Shown here: one piece after another, positions 1 to 8,808 of the stretch
How the letters are laid out: each line of letters starts with the position of its first letter
Numbering within the stretch: the first letter of the stretch is position 1
Assembly (NCBI RefSeq): GCF_002831645.1
Contig: NZ_CP025117.1
Coordinates: 1,247,514-1,311,513 of the forward strand
Reading direction: 5' to 3'
Length of the DNA: 64,000 nt
DNA from: Olleya sp. Bg11-27
Lineage (GTDB): Bacteria > Bacteroidota > Bacteroidia > Flavobacteriales > Flavobacteriaceae
Notes under the pieces: model-generated
The model's database searches: none
What the model saw: only the letters and a program-made list of their open reading frames with translations
What the model was told of the DNA's origin: nothing
Program-made: the position numbers and the translations under genes

Positions 1-1
1 T

Positions 2-298
2 AAAAAGGAGGTAACAATTAACGAAGAGGTGTTATCTAAGGATGACGACGCACAAGAATTGTCTTTTGAAACTTCTGTATTTGAAGGTAAACAAGTTTTG
101 TTTAATGAGATGTTTCAAAAACTTGGTGATGCCTGCAAAGATTTACTGAAAGCTACATTTAAAATAAAATCGATGGAAGAAGTAGCCAAAAGTCTGAATG
201 TGAGTTATGCTTACGCTAGAAAGAAAAAATCACTGTGTATTGGGCAATTAACCAAGTTAGTGCAAGAGTCGCCAACATTTAATCAACTTAATCATTAG
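2..298 (+). CDS. C-terminal part of an RNA polymerase sigma-70 (ECF-like) factor, 5' end outside window
   Basis: The reading frame is open to the left edge of the window, so only about the last 98 codons are visible. The visible part resembles sigma region 4: a helix-turn-helix-like stretch (SMEEVAKSLNVSYAYARKKK) preceded by a helical segment with LGDACKDLL. In this family the segment reads the -35-like promoter element. The stop at 296-298 lies four bases before the ATG of the next gene. That next gene has the layout of a membrane-bound anti-sigma-like partner, so the pair probably forms a regulator/partner operon. The identity rests on the HTH pattern and context only; the N-terminal regions 2 and 3 are outside the window. 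Confidence 0.6.
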   Translation, partial: KKEVTINEEVLSKDDDAQELSFETSVFEGKQVLFNEMFQKLGDACKDLLKATFKIKSMEEVAKSLNVSYAYARKKKSLCIGQLTKLVQESPTFNQLNH

Positions 299-302
299 TG
301 TT

Positions 303-1058
303 ATGGAAGAACAAGATTACATCCTTTTTGAAAACTATTTATCAGACAACTTAAGCAAAGAGGAACATATTGCTTTTGAGTCAAGATTAAGTTCTGATCC
401 TTTATTCAGAAAAACATTTGCAGTCTACAAAGAGTTTTCTGAAAATTTGGAATACGAAATTGGAAATGAGAGTAAAACTGTTGATTTTAAGGCTAATTTA
501 GATAATATATCACTTCAATATTTTAATAGAGAAGGCGTTAAGGTAGAAGCAGTAGCGACTAAGAAACCGTTTAAATTTTATAAGTATGTAGTAGCTGCAA
601 GTATTGCATTATTGATGGGGTTTTTTGTTTATAATCAATTTTCTGGAGGCGTTAGTTATTCCGATTTTAATACACATGAAACTGTAGATTTTTCGGTGCG
701 AAGCGGAGAAGGAAATGTTGGTTTGTTAATTAAAACAACTAAAGCTTTTAATGATAAAGACTATGAAAAAGCGAATACATATTTAGAAGAATTATTGGTT
801 ACTGATCCTGAGAATATTGAGTATAATTTTTATTATGCCATCACTAATATTGAGTTAGATAATTTCGCTAAAGCAGAAACTATTTTAATTTCAATTATAA
901 AAGGAAGTTCTGCTTATAATAACAGAGCTAAATGGTATCTGGCATTAAGTAAGTTAAAACAAGATGAAAATGAAGCGTGTATTGCGATTTTAAAAACGAT
1001 ACCAGAAGATGCAGATGATTATGGTCAAGCCTTGCGATTATTAAATAAACTTAATTAA
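303..1058 (+). CDS. membrane-anchored TPR protein, anti-sigma-like
   Basis: 251 residues. An acidic cytoplasmic N-terminal part (about 1-90; begins MEEQDYILFENYLSDNLS) looks like the short zinc-less anti-sigma domain common in Bacteroidota. One transmembrane segment follows at about 95-111 (YVVAASIALLMGFFVY), then an extracytoplasmic part with two or three TPR-like helical repeats (about 140-250, for example AFNDKDYEKANTYLEELL). It is four bases downstream of the sigma-like gene and probably co-transcribed with it. I infer that it restrains or senses for that sigma factor. No enzymatic motif is seen. The pairing is typical of flavobacterial chromosomes, but no name is assigned. Confidence 0.6.
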   Translation: MEEQDYILFENYLSDNLSKEEHIAFESRLSSDPLFRKTFAVYKEFSENLEYEIGNESKTVDFKANLDNISLQYFNREGVKVEAVATKKPFKFYKYVVAASIALLMGFFVYNQFSGGVSYSDFNTHETVDFSVRSGEGNVGLLIKTTKAFNDKDYEKANTYLEELLVTDPENIEYNFYYAITNIELDNFAKAETILISIIKGSSAYNNRAKWYLALSKLKQDENEACIAILKTIPEDADDYGQALRLLNKLN

Positions 1059-1100
1059 TAAACTAGTCCTTATATATAAGGTCCATAAAAAACTTATCCA

Positions 1101-1135
1101 AAAGTCATCATAACCATGATGACTTTTTTATTTTT
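1101..1135 (+). terminator. rho-independent terminator after the sigma/TPR operon
   Basis: A perfect 10-bp stem AAAGTCATCA / TGATGACTTT (1101-1110 and 1117-1126) with a six-base loop is followed by TTTTATTTTTG. It lies between the TPR gene and tatD and ends five bases before the tatD start codon. Confidence 0.8.
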
Positions 1136-1140
1136 GTGCC

Positions 1141-1908
1141 ATGATAATTACAGACACACACACACATTTATATAGTGACGCTTTTGATGAGGACAGAGCA
1201 GAAGTGATGCAACGCACATTAGATGCCGGCGTTTCTAGATTGTTTATTCCCGCAATAGATAGCACGTATACAGCAAGTATGCTACAATTGGAAAAAGATT
1301 ATCCTAAACATGTTTTTTTAATGATGGGTTTACATCCAACACATGTTAAGGAGAATTACAAAGAAGAATTAGAGCATGTCGTAAAAATGTTGGCTTCTCA
1401 TAAGTTTTATGCGGTAGGAGAGATAGGTATCGATTTATATTGGGATAAAAGCACATTAGCAATACAACAGGACGCCTTTAGACAACAAATTAAATTAGCA
1501 AAAGCGTGTAAACTGCCCATAGTAATACACTGTCGGGAAGCTTTCGATGAGATTTTTCAAATTTTAGAAGAAGAGAAAGCAAACGATTTACATGGGATTT
1601 TTCATTGTTTTTCGGGTACTTTGGAACAGGCACACCAAGCCATCTCTTATAATATGAAACTTGGTATTGGTGGCGTTGCAACTTTTAAAAATGGAAAGAT
1701 TGATCAGTTTTTAAAAGCAATAGATTTAAAACATATCGTTTTAGAAACAGATTCACCATATTTGGCACCTAAACCTTATAGAGGAAAGCGTAATGAAAGT
1801 AGCTATATTTTAAATGTTGTAGAAAAGTTGTCAGAGATTTACAAAGTGTCAGAACAGAAAATTGCCGACATTACAACAGAGAATTCAAAAGCGGTATTTG
1901 GGATTTAA
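1141..1908 (+). CDS. tatD: TatD family hydrolase / metal-dependent DNase
   Basis: 255 residues, normal family length. The TIM-barrel amidohydrolase signatures are present: N-terminal THTHLY (HxH metal ligands at residues 7 and 9), the glutamate in AVGEIGIDLY, histidines in VIHCREAF and IFHCFSGT, and ETDSPYLAP near the C-terminus (metal-binding Asp). Members are cytoplasmic Mg-dependent 3'-5' exonucleases implicated in DNA repair and degradation. It starts right after a terminator and is followed 23 bases later by ansA, so the two are probably co-transcribed. The assignment is clear at family level; the exact TatD/YcfH/YjjV subgroup cannot be fixed by eye. Confidence 0.9.
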   Translation: MIITDTHTHLYSDAFDEDRAEVMQRTLDAGVSRLFIPAIDSTYTASMLQLEKDYPKHVFLMMGLHPTHVKENYKEELEHVVKMLASHKFYAVGEIGIDLYWDKSTLAIQQDAFRQQIKLAKACKLPIVIHCREAFDEIFQILEEEKANDLHGIFHCFSGTLEQAHQAISYNMKLGIGGVATFKNGKIDQFLKAIDLKHIVLETDSPYLAPKPYRGKRNESSYILNVVEKLSEIYKVSEQKIADITTENSKAVFGI

Positions 1909-1931
1909 CTTAAAGCTAAGTACTATATAAT

Positions 1932-2963
1932 ATGACTAAAATGATCCCGAATATACTCCTTATATATACAGGAGGAACTATAGGTATGATAAAGGACCCG
2001 GAAACCGGGACTTTACGTGCTTTTGACTTTGAAAACTTATTAGATCGTATTCCAGAGTTAAAACTGTTGGAGTGTACTATCGAAACGTATTCTTTTGAAG
2101 TGCCAATAGATTCTAGTAATATGAATCCAGAGTATTGGGTTCAGATAGCAGAAGTTATTGAGACTAATTATGAAGCGTTTGATGGGTTTGTTGTACTTCA
2201 TGGAAGTGATACTATGAGTTATACAGCTTCTGCTTTAAGTTTTATGTTAGAACATTTAGCCAAACCTGTAATTTTTACAGGATCGCAATTGCCTATTGGA
2301 GATTTGCGTACAGATGCCAAAGAAAATTTAATTACTTCAATACAAATAGCATCTTTACAACATTATAATAAACCAGTTATAAAAGAAGTTGGTTTGTATT
2401 TTGAATATAATCTGTACAGAGCTAACCGTACAACAAAAATAAATGCTGAACATTTTGAGGCTTTTGCAAGTTTAAATTACCCAGATCTAGCAGAAAGTGG
2501 CGTGCATTTAAAGGTAAATCATGAGATTTTATTTAAACCTAACTCTAGAAAAAAACTTACAGTACATAAAAAATTGGATGCAAACATTGCTTTAGTTAAG
2601 TTGTTTCCTGGTATTACAAAACAAGTTTTAGAAGCTGTTTTTAATACAGAAGGATTAAAAGGTGTTGTTTTAGAAACTTATGGTGCGGGAAACTGTAGTA
2701 CCGAAGATTGGTTTTTAGAATTACTAAAAAAGACGGTGCAAAAAGGGATTCCTATTATCAATGTGACACAATGTTCTGGTGGAAGTGTCTTAATGGGGCA
2801 GTATGAAACTAGCGAAAAATTGAAAAGAATAGGATTAATATCAGGAAAAGACATCACGACAGAGGCTGCTTTGTGTAAATTGATGTATTTATTAGGAGAA
2901 AATATTTCTGCTAACTTATTCAAAACCATATATGAAACGGCTTTAAGAGGAGAAATGTCTTAA
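1932..2963 (+). CDS. ansA: L-asparaginase, type I (cytoplasmic)
   Basis: 343 residues. Hydrolyses L-asparagine to aspartate and ammonia. Both threonine-centred active-site motifs are present: YTGGTIG (residues 12-18) and LHGSDTM (about 89-95, family consensus HGTDT). No signal peptide is predicted, which fits the type I cytoplasmic enzyme rather than the periplasmic type II. Just downstream of tatD in the same direction; tRNA-Ser follows about 70 bases later. The ATG start at 1932 is used; a second in-frame ATG three codons later is equally possible. Confidence 0.9.
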   Translation: MTKMIPNILLIYTGGTIGMIKDPETGTLRAFDFENLLDRIPELKLLECTIETYSFEVPIDSSNMNPEYWVQIAEVIETNYEAFDGFVVLHGSDTMSYTASALSFMLEHLAKPVIFTGSQLPIGDLRTDAKENLITSIQIASLQHYNKPVIKEVGLYFEYNLYRANRTTKINAEHFEAFASLNYPDLAESGVHLKVNHEILFKPNSRKKLTVHKKLDANIALVKLFPGITKQVLEAVFNTEGLKGVVLETYGAGNCSTEDWFLELLKKTVQKGIPIINVTQCSGGSVLMGQYETSEKLKRIGLISGKDITTEAALCKLMYLLGENISANLFKTIYETALRGEMS

Positions 2964-3034
2964 AATTAACCCTTAAAATTTTAAGTTTAAGATATTTTTT
3001 TGTTATTTGCCACATTGTAATTAGTGTTATTTAC

Positions 3035-3122
3035 AGAGAGGTGGCCGAGTGGCTGAAGGCGCACGCTTGGAAAGCGTGTATGCGTTAATAGCGTATCGAG
3101 GGTTCGAATCCCTTTCTCTCTG
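3035..3122 (+). tRNA. tRNA-Ser(GGA)
   Basis: A class II cloverleaf of 88 nt. Acceptor AGAGAGG (3035-3041) pairs with TCTCTCT (3115-3121); anticodon stem CACGC/GCGTG (3062-3066, 3074-3078) holds loop TTGGAAA with anticodon GGA at 3069-3071; a long variable arm follows; T-stem GAGGG/CCCTT encloses TTCGAAT; discriminator G at 3122. The GGA anticodon reads UCU/UCC serine codons. The 3' CCA is not encoded (the next bases are CAA), so it must be added post-transcriptionally. Confidence 0.96.
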
Positions 3123-3329
3123 CAAAAGGTTTGAAATGGATAGATGTTTATTTACATGGTTTTTGTAACTATGATTGACGAACATCTTAAGTTTTAGATT
3201 TTTTGTTAGCTTTTAAGAGTAAAAAGCAAAACTTTATGGTTTTACTTCAGCTCTTTTAGTTATTTTTATTTTTAATTACAATTTTTTTATATCTTTAACA
3301 CTTTAACTAATAAAATTAAGAACAACAAA

Positions 3330-4112
3330 ATGAAAAGATTTTTTTCTATCCTAGCCATAGCGTGTATCATGGCATTCGGAACTGCAAATGCAACGACTAA
3401 CGTAGCAATGACGACTGCAACTACTGTAGTACTTACACAAGACGATTCAAATGCTGATGCTGCAACTGCAGAGGGCGAGAACTTAACGTTTCACCAAGAA
3501 CTTAAAAAACGTTTTATTGAAGGTGGACCAGGTTTTATGGGTATTGTATTATTATGTTTAATTCTAGGTTTAGCAATTGCTATTGAGAGAATTATCTTTT
3601 TAAACTTATCTACAACTAACTCTAAAAAGTTAACTCAAGATGTTGAAGATGCTCTTCAATCAGGTGGTTTAGAAGCTGCTAAAGAAGTTTGTCGTAACAC
3701 AAAAGGACCAGTTGCCTCTATCTTTTACCAAGGTTTAGACAGAGCAGAAGGTGATTTAGACGATGCTGAAAAAGCTGTTGTAGCTTACGGTGGAGTGCAA
3801 ATGGGACAATTAGAGAAAAACGTATCTTGGATTTCTTTATTTATCGCTTTAGCACCAATGTTAGGGTTCATGGGAACTGTAATTGGTATGATTCAAGCTT
3901 TCGATAAAATTGAAGCAGCAGGAGATATGCAACCATCATTAGTAGCAGGGGGTATTAAAGTAGCCTTATTAACTACTGTATTTGGACTTATTGTAGCAAT
4001 TATATTACAAATTTTTTATAATTATATTATCGCTAAGATTGATAGTATTGTTAACGATATGGAAGATTCTTCTATTAACTTAATGGATATCTTATCTAAG
4101 TACAAGAAATAA
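3330..4112 (+). CDS. exbB: MotA/TolQ/ExbB proton channel protein (ExbB)
   Basis: 260 residues. Inner-membrane proton-channel subunit that with ExbD energises TonB-dependent outer-membrane transport. An N-terminal signal-like hydrophobic stretch is followed by a Thr/Ala-rich linker (about 20-50), as is usual for Bacteroidota ExbB. Transmembrane segments lie at about 69-91, 168-190 and 207-232; the family signature LGFMGTVIGMIQAF is in the second. It heads a four-gene operon with a small membrane protein and two ExbD genes, closed by the terminator at 5701. A weak -7-like TATCTTTA at 3290-3297 precedes it, but no -33 partner is seen. Confidence 0.9.
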   Translation: MKRFFSILAIACIMAFGTANATTNVAMTTATTVVLTQDDSNADAATAEGENLTFHQELKKRFIEGGPGFMGIVLLCLILGLAIAIERIIFLNLSTTNSKKLTQDVEDALQSGGLEAAKEVCRNTKGPVASIFYQGLDRAEGDLDDAEKAVVAYGGVQMGQLEKNVSWISLFIALAPMLGFMGTVIGMIQAFDKIEAAGDMQPSLVAGGIKVALLTTVFGLIVAIILQIFYNYIIAKIDSIVNDMEDSSINLMDILSKYKK

Positions 4113-4146
4113 TTTACTCAATTACTAACTTTAAAAATTAAAGAAT

Positions 4147-4587
4147 ATGCACAAGATTTTAAAAATAGTTGCTTTAGTATTGAGTTTAGCTGGGATTGGT
4201 ATTTTAGTAGGTATTATTTCTAAAGGAGATGATGGTATTGAGAAGGCTGCAGCAAATGGAGACACTGCTTTAGTTGATTATATGTCATACGTAGCTTATG
4301 CTATATTAGCTTTAGTCTTAATATTTGTAGTGATTTTTGTTGTAAAAAATATCTTTACAGGAGGAAAATCCCTTAAAAACACTTTAATCGGTGTTGGTGC
4401 TTTCGTTGCTATTTTGGTAATAGCTTACGTAGTATCTGGAGGAGATGGTGTTTACAAATATAATGGACTAGTAGCGTCTGAAGGCGAGTCTAAGATTGTT
4501 GGTGCTGGATTAATAGCATTTTATATTTTAGGAGCGGTGGCTATCGGTACGATGTTATTCTCAGGTATTAAAAAATTAATTAAATAA
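4147..4587 (+). CDS. small membrane protein between ExbB and ExbD genes
   Basis: 146 residues with about four hydrophobic segments (roughly 5-24, 45-67, 80-98 and 120-140) and no catalytic motif. It follows exbB by 34 bases and ends two bases before the first exbD, so it is part of the operon. I do not recognise a named family. The position suggests an accessory subunit of the flavobacterial ExbBD energising complex, but this is inference from location only. Confidence 0.7.
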   Translation: MHKILKIVALVLSLAGIGILVGIISKGDDGIEKAAANGDTALVDYMSYVAYAILALVLIFVVIFVVKNIFTGGKSLKNTLIGVGAFVAILVIAYVVSGGDGVYKYNGLVASEGESKIVGAGLIAFYILGAVAIGTMLFSGIKKLIK

Positions 4588-4589
4588 TT

Positions 4590-5198
4590 ATGGCAAAAAG
4601 ATCAGCACCAGAAGTTAATGCAGGCTCTATGGCTGACATTGCCTTCTTATTATTAATATTCTTCTTAGTTACAACAACTATTGAAGTAGATTCGGGAATT
4701 AGTTCTAAATTACCACCAGATGTTCCACCACCAGAAGTTAAAATAAAACAGAAAAACATTTTTACTGTTGAGTTAAACAAGGATAACCAAATGTTGGTTG
4801 AGGAGGAAATAATGAAAATTAAAGACCTTAAAGCTGCAGCTTTGAAGTTTATTGATAACGGAGGTGGACAAAATGCTAATGGAGAAAAGTGTGATTACTG
4901 TAGTGGTGAAAGAAACCCTGAGTCGTCTGATCATCCAGAAAAAGCAATTGTTTCGATAACCCATTCAAGAGCTACGGATTATAATACTTTTATAGTGGTT
5001 TACGATCAGTTGGTAAGTGCTTATTCCGAATTAAGAGATCGTCTAGCCCAAAAGCTATACAATCGTTCTTTTAAAGAAATGGAGTTAACTTATGATGATT
5101 CAAAATCGCCTCAATTTAAAAGTGTAAAGTTAAAAGCTAAAATAGATGATATCAAGGCTAAGTATCCTAGAATTATCTCTAAGGCAGAACCAAAATAA
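4590..5198 (+). CDS. exbD: ExbD/TolR family protein (first copy)
   Basis: 202 residues. A single N-terminal transmembrane helix (about 15-32) carries the conserved proton-path aspartate in MADIAFLLLIFFLV (D16), followed by a proline-rich DVPPPEV linker and a periplasmic domain. Longer than enterobacterial ExbD (about 140) because of an inserted region containing a periplasmic CxxC (C101 and C104, EKCDYCSGE). It partners with ExbB in coupling the proton motive force to TonB. Two bases after the small membrane protein; the second ExbD gene follows after 11 bases. Confidence 0.9.
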   Translation: MAKRSAPEVNAGSMADIAFLLLIFFLVTTTIEVDSGISSKLPPDVPPPEVKIKQKNIFTVELNKDNQMLVEEEIMKIKDLKAAALKFIDNGGGQNANGEKCDYCSGERNPESSDHPEKAIVSITHSRATDYNTFIVVYDQLVSAYSELRDRLAQKLYNRSFKEMELTYDDSKSPQFKSVKLKAKIDDIKAKYPRIISKAEPK

Positions 5199-5209
5199 TT
5201 TATTAAACT

Positions 5210-5680
5210 ATGTCAAAATTTAAAAAAGAAGGCAGTAAAGAATTGCCGGCGATTTCTACAGCATCATTACCTGATATTGTATTCATGCTATTATTCTTTT
5301 TTATGGTAGCAACCGTAATGAGAGACAGCAGTTTGAAAATTAATAATAATTTACCTTCTGCAGCTGAAACTGAAAAGTTAGGTAAGAAAAACTTAATCAT
5401 GTTTATATACGCTGGAAAGCCTAGTGAGCAATATAAAAACATGGGTGAAGAGCCTAAAATTCAGTTAAATGATAAGTTTGCTGATTTGAAGGAAATTCAA
5501 GCTTTTGTTGCGGCAGAACGTGCTTCCAAGCGTGAAGCTGAAATACCACAATTAATTGCAGCTCTTAAAGTTGATAAAGAAACAAATATGGGTCTTATAT
5601 CAGATATCGAGCAACAATTACGTAAAGTAGGACAATTGAAAATTAATTATACTACTAAAAAAGGTAGTGGACTTAAATAA
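5210..5680 (+). CDS. exbD: ExbD/TolR family protein (second copy)
   Basis: 156 residues. N-terminal transmembrane helix with the conserved Asp (D22 in SLPDIVFMLLFFFMV), then a periplasmic domain. Distinct from the upstream paralogue: shorter, without the CxxC insert, with a different C-terminal half. Paired unlike ExbDs are common in Bacteroidota and may form a hetero-dimer in the ExbB pentamer. Last gene of the operon, followed by a strong hairpin terminator. Confidence 0.88.
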   Translation: MSKFKKEGSKELPAISTASLPDIVFMLLFFFMVATVMRDSSLKINNNLPSAAETEKLGKKNLIMFIYAGKPSEQYKNMGEEPKIQLNDKFADLKEIQAFVAAERASKREAEIPQLIAALKVDKETNMGLISDIEQQLRKVGQLKINYTTKKGSGLK

Positions 5681-5700
5681 AGATTACTCTTAATTTTATT

Positions 5701-5741
5701 ACAAAAGGTGTTTTGATTTATCAAAACACCTTTTGTTTTTT
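5701..5741 (+). terminator. rho-independent terminator of the exbB operon
   Basis: A perfect 16-bp stem (5701-5716 with 5721-5736, core AAAAGGTGTTTTGA) with a TTTA loop, followed by a T run. It is also rich in A on the left side, so it could work on both strands. Confidence 0.88.
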
Positions 5742-5763
5742 ACACCTTTAATAAATACTTTTG
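5733..5763 (+). promoter_or_regulatory. Bacteroidota-type promoter for the PorT-like gene
   Basis: TTG at 5733-5735, 20 bases, then TACTTTTG at 5756-5763 fits the flavobacterial consensus TTG-N(17-23)-TAnnTTTG. It lies just past the terminator stem and 82 bases before the ATG at 5846. Confidence 0.5.
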
Positions 5764-5845
5764 TAATCTTTTAAATTATTCGTTTTATATTCCAAACAAT
5801 TTATTGATTATATTCTTGGTCAACTATAAACATTACATTTAATAG

Positions 5846-6541
5846 ATGAAATATTTACTAATTATTTTTACCGTTTTATTTTGTGCACCAATGGTAATTG
5901 CACAAAAAGATATGGATAATAAAAGGGTTGTTGATTCTCTTTATAGAGAGGATCAGTTCTATTTGGGGATAACATATAACTTGCTAAGTAAAAAACCCAG
6001 TGGAGTCTCTCAAAATGAATTCTCAAGTGGTTTGCATTTTGGTGTTATACGTGATATACCAATTAACAAGGATAGAAATAAAGCTATCGGTGTTGGCTTA
6101 GGTTTGTCTTTTAACGCTTATAATCAAAACCTTTTAATTAGCGAGGATAACAATGTAACAACGTTTTCGGTGTTAAACTCCGATGATGTTGAGTATTCTA
6201 AGAACAAGTTTTATACTTATATAGTCGAAATGCCAATTCAGTTTAGATGGAGAACATCGTCGGCTTCCGAATATAGTTTTTGGAGAATTTATACGGGTTT
6301 TAAAGCTGGCTATGTATTCTCTAACGGTACAAAATTTTTGGGTAACCCTAGTGATGTTAAATTGACTAATAGTGATGCTTTTAATAAGTTGCAGTATGGC
6401 TTAACATTTAGTGCGGGGTATAATACTTGGAATTTCTATTTGTATTACGGTCTTAATGATATGTTTGAAAACGCCGAAATAAGTGGAGAAGGACTTGATA
6501 TGAGTGCAATCAAAGTGGGTTTGATGTTTTATATATTATAA
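5846..6541 (+). CDS. outer-membrane beta-barrel protein, PorT-like
   Basis: 231 residues. A signal peptide (MKYLLIIFTVLFCAPMVIAQ) is followed by alternating hydrophobic/aromatic beta strands ending in an aromatic-rich last strand (KVGLMFYIL), the layout of the PorT/SprT eight-stranded barrel family linked to type IX secretion. In flavobacteria such genes often follow ExbD genes as here. A T9SS-sorted protein is encoded at 42171, so the organism has that pathway. The identification is from overall pattern, not from a specific motif. The stop codon overlaps the stop of the opposite-strand PAP2-like gene by six bases. Confidence 0.6.
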   Translation: MKYLLIIFTVLFCAPMVIAQKDMDNKRVVDSLYREDQFYLGITYNLLSKKPSGVSQNEFSSGLHFGVIRDIPINKDRNKAIGVGLGLSFNAYNQNLLISEDNNVTTFSVLNSDDVEYSKNKFYTYIVEMPIQFRWRTSSASEYSFWRIYTGFKAGYVFSNGTKFLGNPSDVKLTNSDAFNKLQYGLTFSAGYNTWNFYLYYGLNDMFENAEISGEGLDMSAIKVGLMFYIL

Positions 6542-7141
6542 CCAATATTGTAATAGTATAAGTTGTGGTACTACGCCAATAAATAAGCCAACTAATAACT
6601 CTCCAACAGTGTGTGCCTTTAGATATAATCTTGAGGTCGCTACAGCACCTGTAATTATAACAAATAAGGCTAAACTTCCATTAATATTTATGCTAAAATG
6701 AATTGCAAAGGCGACAAAAAACATAAACACACCTCCTGTCGCTATTAGATGTATGCTTGCCTTGAATTTTAATACGGCTAACAATAAGCACGTTAGATTT
6801 GATATTAGTACTCCAATAAAAAAGAAATAAAGCTCAGGTATTTGATTGTTAGGGAATACTCGGTACAGTATTAAAGCAAGGATTACACAATTAACTAGTA
6901 ATGGTAGGATCCGTTCTTTGGTGGTTTTTAATTGTATAGATTCTGCCTTACCTAATGTTTTTAGTAGGAAATAGACCATAATGGGAAGTATTACGGACAA
7001 TATGAATAGGGATATTATCTTAGCATAAACTAGCTGTTCAGGGATAAATCTAGGCGATTTTTTGAAGTAGAAATGAACTGCCAATAAGGGCATTATAATA
7101 GGGTGAAAAACGACAGATATACTTTTAATTAGCCATTTCAT
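6536..7141 (-). CDS. PAP2-like integral membrane protein
   Basis: 201 residues with about six transmembrane segments. Near the C-terminus SRLYLKAHTVGELLVG matches PAP2 phosphatase motif 3 (SRx5Hx3D) except that Glu stands in for Asp. A clear motif 1 (Kx6RP) is not seen; KTTKERILPLL at about 78-88 is the nearest candidate. It may be a lipid-phosphate phosphatase relative acting at the inner membrane, or a degenerate, non-catalytic member. Its 3' end overlaps the convergent PorT-like gene by six bases. Confidence 0.55.
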   Translation of the reverse strand: MKWLIKSISVVFHPIIMPLLAVHFYFKKSPRFIPEQLVYAKIISLFILSVILPIMVYFLLKTLGKAESIQLKTTKERILPLLVNCVILALILYRVFPNNQIPELYFFFIGVLISNLTCLLLAVLKFKASIHLIATGGVFMFFVAFAIHFSININGSLALFVIITGAVATSRLYLKAHTVGELLVGLFIGVVPQLILLQYWL

Positions 7142-7206
7142 TGTAATTATATATTGATAAAGTTTGGCAAGAAAATAATGTTGATGAATCTAAAAATATA
7201 ATAGTA

Positions 7207-8670
7207 TTATATTTTCTTCCGCAATCTAGCAACAGGAATGTCTAATTGCTCTCTATATTTTGCAACTGTACGACGAGCAATAGGATACCCTTTTTCTTTA
7301 AGTATAGTGGCTAATGCAGCATCCGTTAATGGTTTCTTTTTGCTTTCTTCTTCTTCTATAACTGTTTCAAGAATTTTTTTGATTTCGCGAGTAGATACTT
7401 CTTCACCTTGGTCATTAGTCATTGATTCTGAGAAGAATTCTTTAATTAATTTAGTCCCATAAGGGGTATCTACATATTTGCTGTTAGCCACACGGGAGAC
7501 TGTTGAAACATCCATTTCAATTTCGTCAGCGATGTCTTTAAGTATCATTGGTCTTAAATTACGCTCATCACCGGTTAAGAAGAACTCTTTCTGATAATTC
7601 ATAATAGAGCTCATTGTTACAAATAAAGTCTGCTGACGTTGTTTAATAGCGTCTATAAACCATTTAGCGGCATCTAGTTTTTGCTTTATAAACATGACTG
7701 CGTCTTTTTGTGATTTAGACTTGTCTTTACTTTCTTTGTAACCTTTAAGCATATTATTATACTCTCTAGAGACATGTAGTTCTGGTGCATTACGTCCATT
7801 TAGCGTTAATTCTAATTGGCCATCGACTATTTTTATCGCAAAATCTGGGACAACATGTTCTACTATTCTGTTGTTTCCAGCATACGAACCTCCTGGTTTT
7901 GGGTTAAGACGTTCAACTTCATGAATAGCATCTTTAAGTTGAGTTTCAGTAATATCAAATTTTTGCATTAATTTCTTGTAATGCTTTTTGGTAAACTGGT
8001 CAAATGCTTTATCAATAATATCCATGGCTAATTGGACATCAGGTTGCTTTTCTTTTCTATGTAATTGTATACTTAAGCATTCTTGCAAGTTTCTAGCACC
8101 GACACCTGCAGGATCTAGCTGGTGTACGATTTTAAGGACTCTAGAGACTTTTTCTTCATCGGTATAAACACTTTGTGTGAAGGCTAAGTCGTCTACAATA
8201 TCACTTAGTTCTCTACGGATATAACCACTTTCATCTACACTACCTACTAAAAACTCAGCGATATCACGTTCGTCGTCAGACAAGCGATAGGTGTTTAATT
8301 GATTAACTAAATGTTGCGTAAAAGAAGTACCGGCAGCGTAAGGCATTGTTTTGTCCTCATCATCTGCACTATAGTTATTCGTGTTTGTTCGATATTCTGG
8401 GATTTCGTCATCACTTAAATAGTCATCTACGTTAATATCTCCAGCATCTATGATGTCGTTATCGTCAAAATCGTCCTTAGTATTGTCTAGATCATTATCG
8501 AAGTCATCAACAATTTCTTCTTTCCCTGTATCTAATGCGGGATTTTCTTCTAACTCTTGCTTTAAACGTTGTTCAAATGCTTGTGTCGGCAACTGTATCA
8601 ATTTCATTAATTGAATTTGTTGCGGCGACAACTTCTGCGATAATTTGAACTGTAAATATTGTTTAAGCAT
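7207..8670 (-). CDS. rpoN: RNA polymerase sigma-54 factor
   Basis: 487 residues. All sigma-54 regions are visible: glutamine/leucine-rich region I at the N-terminus (QKLSPQQIQLMKLIQLP), an acidic region II (about 50-105, many Asp), the core-binding region, and the C-terminal RpoN box ARRTVAKYRE close to the end (about 469-478), which reads the -24 element. It directs enhancer-dependent transcription. Single gene; the asnS terminator lies just upstream. No enhancer-binding activator is encoded in this window. Confidence 0.96.
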   Translation of the reverse strand: MLKQYLQFKLSQKLSPQQIQLMKLIQLPTQAFEQRLKQELEENPALDTGKEEIVDDFDNDLDNTKDDFDDNDIIDAGDINVDDYLSDDEIPEYRTNTNNYSADDEDKTMPYAAGTSFTQHLVNQLNTYRLSDDERDIAEFLVGSVDESGYIRRELSDIVDDLAFTQSVYTDEEKVSRVLKIVHQLDPAGVGARNLQECLSIQLHRKEKQPDVQLAMDIIDKAFDQFTKKHYKKLMQKFDITETQLKDAIHEVERLNPKPGGSYAGNNRIVEHVVPDFAIKIVDGQLELTLNGRNAPELHVSREYNNMLKGYKESKDKSKSQKDAVMFIKQKLDAAKWFIDAIKQRQQTLFVTMSSIMNYQKEFFLTGDERNLRPMILKDIADEIEMDVSTVSRVANSKYVDTPYGTKLIKEFFSESMTNDQGEEVSTREIKKILETVIEEEESKKKPLTDAALATILKEKGYPIARRTVAKYREQLDIPVARLRKKI

Positions 8671-8701
8671 GGTTTGTTTTAGAATTAGGTTAAAAATAAA
8701 A

Positions 8702-8731
8702 AAAACAATCTACATTTTAGTAGATTGTTTT
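8702..8731 (-). terminator. rho-independent terminator of asnS
   Basis: A 12-bp perfect stem AAAACAATCTAC / GTAGATTGTTTT (8702-8713, 8720-8731) with a six-base loop. Read on the minus strand it is followed by a run of eight T, consistent with termination of asnS before rpoN. Confidence 0.8.
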
Positions 8732-8808
8732 AATATATAAATTTGAATTTTAATAAACTCTTTTTTTACTTAAATTATTTTAGAGGAGTTTACTGTTTAT
8801 TCGAAGCC

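Noticed and set aside
1129-1136. TATTTTTG as a -7 box for tatD
   Set aside because: It is the T tract of the terminator and lies only five bases before the ATG, with no TTG at -33, so transcription would start inside the gene.
1153-1168. ACACACAC run at the start of tatD as a contingency repeat
   Set aside because: Only a few dinucleotide units and they encode the conserved Thr-His-Thr-His metal site, so it is explained by coding constraint.
3220-3270. Inverted AGTAAAA/TTTTACT pair upstream of exbB as a riboswitch or terminator
   Set aside because: Seven A/T-rich base pairs with a long loop in very AT-rich DNA are expected by chance.
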